The notes beneath the pieces are model-generated. The model saw nothing but the letters and a program-made list of their open reading frames with translations. It did no database searches and was not told the DNA's origin. Below are positions 6,953 through 8,609 of a DNA stretch of 8,609 bases, piece by piece. The first letter of the stretch is position 1. Every line of letters begins with the position of its first letter. The stretch is taken from assembly GCA_003153915.1 (NCBI GenBank), contig PMBX01000181.1, forward strand, positions 1-8,609, read 5' to 3'. A program made the translations under genes and the position numbers. This DNA comes from Phycisphaerales bacterium. GTDB lineage: Bacteria > Planctomycetota > Phycisphaerae > SM23-33.

Positions 6953-7040
6953 TCCGTGTCCATCCATGGTTCTCAATCAGCGTTCATCAGCGTCTATCAG
7001 CGGTTCCCTCTTGCGCGTATTCAGCGTATTCCGCGGTTCA
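6953..7040 (+). repeat. Three ~10-mer modules, each ending in GGTTC
   Basis: Module 1 (6953-6974) has TCCGTGTCCATCCATGGTTC. Module 2 contains three exact-period decamers, ATCAGCGTTC, ATCAGCGTCT and ATCAGCGGTT (6976-7005). Module 3 has GCGTATTCAGCGTATTC and ends CGCGGTTCA. The GGTTC boxes start at 6968, 7002 and 7035, spaced 34 and 33 bases apart. On the minus strand each module therefore begins GAACC and continues with a ~10-base periodic pattern. Confidence 0.75.
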
Positions 7041-7056
7041 CCCCTCCGCCCCCGGG

Positions 7057-7083
7057 CCTCTGCTTTCAGCGTTTCAGCATTTC
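7057..7083 (+). repeat. 27-bp direct repeat, copy 2
   Basis: Identical over 27 bases to 6827-6853. Here the octamer pattern goes on for two more units, whereas copy 1 turns into TTTCCTC after two. Confidence 0.9.
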
Positions 7084-7095
7084 AGCGTTTCAGCA
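7064..7095 (+). repeat. Four tandem octamers TTTCAGC(G/A)
   Basis: The units are TTTCAGCG, TTTCAGCA, TTTCAGCG and TTTCAGCA, an exact 8-base period with a strict G/A alternation, so a perfect 16-base unit is duplicated. The partial unit TTTCC follows. Confidence 0.9.
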
Positions 7096-7138
7096 TTTCC
7101 CTTCCCCCTTCCTTTCCTGTGTCAACCCAACTCGACCA

Positions 7139-7167
7139 TTGACATACCCGGAATTCATCCGCATTAT
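7139..7167 (+). promoter_or_regulatory. Sigma-70-type promoter of the nfnAB-like operon
   Basis: A perfect -35 hexamer TTGACA (7139-7144) is followed after 17 bases by CATTAT (7162-7167), which matches TATAAT at four of six positions. It lies in an AT-rich island within otherwise GC-rich sequence, about 40 bases before the ATG at 7208. Transcription would begin near 7174 and give a leader of roughly 35 bases. Confidence 0.65.
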
Positions 7168-7191
7168 TTAGTTAGCTTATGAATTATGCGG
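7159..7191 (+). promoter_or_regulatory. Interrupted inverted repeat over the -10 region, possible operator or leader hairpin
   Basis: The left arm CCGCATTATTTA (7159-7170) and right arm TGAATTATGCGG (7180-7191) are complementary at 10 of 12 positions, separated by nine bases. The left arm covers the -10 hexamer and the right arm lies just past the predicted start site. That position would suit a repressor that blocks polymerase. The regulator is not identified. Confidence 0.45.
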
Positions 7192-7207
7192 TGACACCCC
7201 CGTCTCG

Positions 7208-8047
7208 ATGCACGCGGTAATCTCCAATACCCCCCTTAGCCCAAACGTCAATCGCCTTGACGTTGTCGCCCCGCGCATCGCCCAGATCCGCCAGCCCGGA
7301 CAATTCGTCATCGTGCTGCGCTGCGAAGGCGCCGAACGCATCCCGCTCACCGTCGCCGATGCCGACCCGGTCCGCGGCACCATCACCCTCGTCATCCAGG
7401 CGGTGGGCAAGAGCACCCGTGAGCTCGTGGCCTTGAAGGCCGGCGAGACCATTGCCGGCATTGCCGGACCGCTGGGAAAACCGACCGAGCTGATCTCCAC
7501 CGGCCGCGCCTTGTGCATCGGTGGCGGCGTGGGCACCGCGGTGGTGCATCCGATCGCCCAGGGCCTCCACCGCCGTGGCGTGTCCGTCCTGAGCATCATC
7601 GGCGGGCGTTCGCGCGAGTGGGTCATCTTCGAAAACGAGCTGCGGCAATTGGGCGACGTGACCGTCTGCACCGACGACGGCAGCTATGGCCGGCACGGCT
7701 TTGTGACCGATGCGGCCAAGGACGCCCTGGCCCAGGGCGGCATCGATGTCGTCTATGCCGTTGGCCCGGTCCCCATGATGCGCGCGGTGGTGAACCTCAC
7801 CCGCCCCCTTGGCGTCCACACCATCGTCTCGCTCAACCCGGTGATGGTCGATGGCACCGGCATGTGCGGCGGCTGCCGCGTGGCGGTCGGCGGCCAGACC
7901 CTCTTTGCCTGTGTGGACGGCCCCGAATTTGATGGGCACCAGGTCGATTTCGAGTTGCTGATGGATCGCCTCAGCACCTACCGCGTTTTTGAACAGCAGG
8001 CCCTGGCTGCATGTCAGGAGGGCGCCTGCAAAGTCGGCCTGGCGTAA
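7208..8047 (+). CDS. nfnA: NfnA/SudB-like FAD/NAD-binding ferredoxin reductase subunit
   Basis: This 279-residue cytoplasmic flavoprotein matches the small subunit of NADH-dependent ferredoxin:NADP+ oxidoreductase (NfnAB) and the related sulfide dehydrogenase / dihydroorotate dehydrogenase electron-transfer subunits. The N-terminal beta-barrel (about residues 1-95) carries the flavin-binding RIPLTVAD (44-51). The nucleotide-binding domain starts at LCIGGGVGTAVVHP (102-115) and contains SIIGGRSREW (129-138) and VYAVGPVPMM (182-191). The [2Fe-2S] segment has D215, C220, C223 and C235 (DGTGMCGGC, then FACVDGPEFDGH). Asp plus three Cys is the ligand set reported for NfnA, whereas the dihydroorotate dehydrogenase subunits use four Cys. 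The ATG at 7208 gives the usual family length, but no strong Shine-Dalgarno site precedes it. The large subunit gene begins two bases after this stop, so the two are one operon. The enzyme probably transfers electrons between NADH and ferredoxin/NADPH; whether it bifurcates electrons cannot be told from sequence alone. Confidence 0.9.
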   Translation: MHAVISNTPLSPNVNRLDVVAPRIAQIRQPGQFVIVLRCEGAERIPLTVADADPVRGTITLVIQAVGKSTRELVALKAGETIAGIAGPLGKPTELISTGRALCIGGGVGTAVVHPIAQGLHRRGVSVLSIIGGRSREWVIFENELRQLGDVTVCTDDGSYGRHGFVTDAAKDALAQGGIDVVYAVGPVPMMRAVVNLTRPLGVHTIVSLNPVMVDGTGMCGGCRVAVGGQTLFACVDGPEFDGHQVDFELLMDRLSTYRVFEQQALAACQEGACKVGLA

Positions 8048-8049
8048 CC

Positions 8050-8609
8050 GTGCCTTCTCTCACCACCAAACAGCGGCTCCAGATCGACCGCCAGAAAATG
8101 TCGGAGCAGGATCCCCTGATCCGCAACGCCAACTTCGAAGAAGTCAACCTCGGCCTGGCGGAAAAAGTAGCGCTGCTCGAAGCCGAACGCTGCCTTCAAT
8201 GCAAGGACCCCAAATGCATCGCCGGCTGCCCCGTGATGGTCAACATCCCGAGCTTCATCGAGTTCCTTTCCGCCGGCAACATCGGTGAGGCGGCGAAATC
8301 CCTCCTGAACGATAACGCCTTGCCCGCCGTGACCGGCCGCGTTTGCCCGCAGGAAACCCAATGCGAAGTCGAGTGCATCCGCGGCCACAAAGGCCTGCCG
8401 GTCGCCATCGGCTATCTGGAACGTTATGTCGGCGATTGGGTGCGCAGTCACGGCAGCTTCGAATCCCTGGCCGTCGCGCCGCCCAGCGGCAAGAAAGTCG
8501 CCGTCGTCGGCTCCGGCCCGGGCGGCCTCACCGCCGCGGGCGAGTTGGCCAAATACGGCCACGCCGTCACCGTCTATGAGGCCCTGCACAAACCCGGCGG
8601 CGTGCTGGT
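8050..8609 (+). CDS. nfnB: NfnB-like / glutamate-synthase small-subunit-like FAD, iron-sulfur oxidoreductase, N-terminal part
   Basis: The frame is open to the right edge, and 186 complete codons are visible of a protein that is normally about 460-480 residues. It starts with GTG two bases after the previous stop (VPSLTTKQRLQIDRQKMSEQ). The N-terminal domain is the double [4Fe-4S] module of the family: CLQCKDPKCIAGCPV (C48, C51, C56, C60) and VCPQETQCEVEC (C99, C105, C109). With E102 this gives seven Cys and one Glu, the ligand set known for NfnB. FAD binding follows at VAVVGSGPGGLTAAGELAKY (150-169) with the acidic end VYE (175-177). The partner gene directly upstream favours an NfnB/SudA role over a true GOGAT small subunit, because no glutamate synthase large-subunit gene is visible. 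The missing C-terminal half would hold the NADP(H) site. Confidence 0.9.
   Translation, partial: MPSLTTKQRLQIDRQKMSEQDPLIRNANFEEVNLGLAEKVALLEAERCLQCKDPKCIAGCPVMVNIPSFIEFLSAGNIGEAAKSLLNDNALPAVTGRVCPQETQCEVECIRGHKGLPVAIGYLERYVGDWVRSHGSFESLAVAPPSGKKVAVVGSGPGGLTAAGELAKYGHAVTVYEALHKPGGVL

Larger units (their letters stand above)
6781..7138 (+). repeat. Non-coding pyrimidine-rich spacer made of several short-period repeats
   Basis: This spacer contains no convincing gene. The + strand is dominated by C and T and holds blocks of short tandem repeats with different periods, separated by less regular sequence: heptamers at 6801-6835 and 6916-6950, ~10-mers at 6953-7040 and octamers at 7064-7095. The arrangement resembles low-complexity dispersed intergenic repeats of some environmental bacteria rather than a CRISPR array or an insertion sequence. 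Confidence 0.8.

Noticed and set aside
6976..7095. Possible CRISPR-like array
   Set aside because: The units are only 8-10 bases in direct tandem without unique spacers, and no cas genes are present.
6781..7138. Possible insertion-sequence remnant
   Set aside because: No transposase fragment, terminal inverted repeats or target duplication can be seen; the 27-bp repeats are direct, not inverted.
6777..7142. Open frame of 121 codons over the repeat spacer, starting TTG in a TTGA overlap with the channel gene stop
   Set aside because: The frame stays open because pyrimidine-rich DNA rarely forms stop codons. The translation is Ser/Pro/Phe/Leu-rich, simply mirrors the tandem repeats, and has no ribosome site or recognisable domain.

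Overview
The window is GC-rich and gene-dense, with every convincing gene on the + strand. It looks like chromosomal DNA from a Gram-negative (diderm) bacterium, since it encodes an outer-membrane secretin and its inner-membrane platform. Several traits suggest a Verrucomicrobiota-like or related PVC-group lineage: Ala/Pro/Thr-Asn-rich linkers in the secretion proteins, a fused PilM/PilN-like platform protein, and an intergenic spacer built of short dispersed-type repeats. No marker gene settles the taxonomy, so this is an inference.

Layout: (1) 1-5832 is a translationally coupled type II secretion / type IV pilus-like operon. It holds the C-terminal part of a GspE/PilB ATPase, a PilM+PilN-like (GspL-like) platform protein, a PilO/GspM-like protein and a GspD/PilQ secretin. 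Each gene overlaps the next by a TTGA or ATGA junction. (2) 5833-5922 is a short spacer with an imperfect stem-loop. (3) 5923-6780 is a compact MscS-type mechanosensitive channel gene. (4) 6781-7207 is a 427-base non-coding spacer, strongly pyrimidine-rich on the + strand and made of tandem 7-, 8- and ~10-mers. It ends in an AT-rich island with a good sigma-70-type promoter overlapped by an interrupted inverted repeat. (5) 7208-8609 is a two-gene operon for an NfnAB-type (ferredoxin:NADP+ oxidoreductase / glutamate-synthase-small-subunit-like) flavin and iron-sulfur enzyme; the second gene runs off the window.

How the genes work together: the ATPase would energise pseudopilus or pilus assembly from the cytoplasm. 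The PilMN-like and PilO-like proteins would form the inner-membrane platform that links the ATPase to the periplasm, and the secretin would form the outer-membrane pore. The Nfn pair is a separate cytoplasmic redox module moving electrons between ferredoxin, NADH and NADPH.

The most unusual points are these. The secretin has a C-terminal heavy-metal-binding-domain-like Cys/His module in place of an ordinary secretin tail. The platform protein is fused and has an extra N-terminal periplasmic segment. The intergenic block shows several repeat periodicities. An inverted repeat sits on the -10 region of the nfn promoter.
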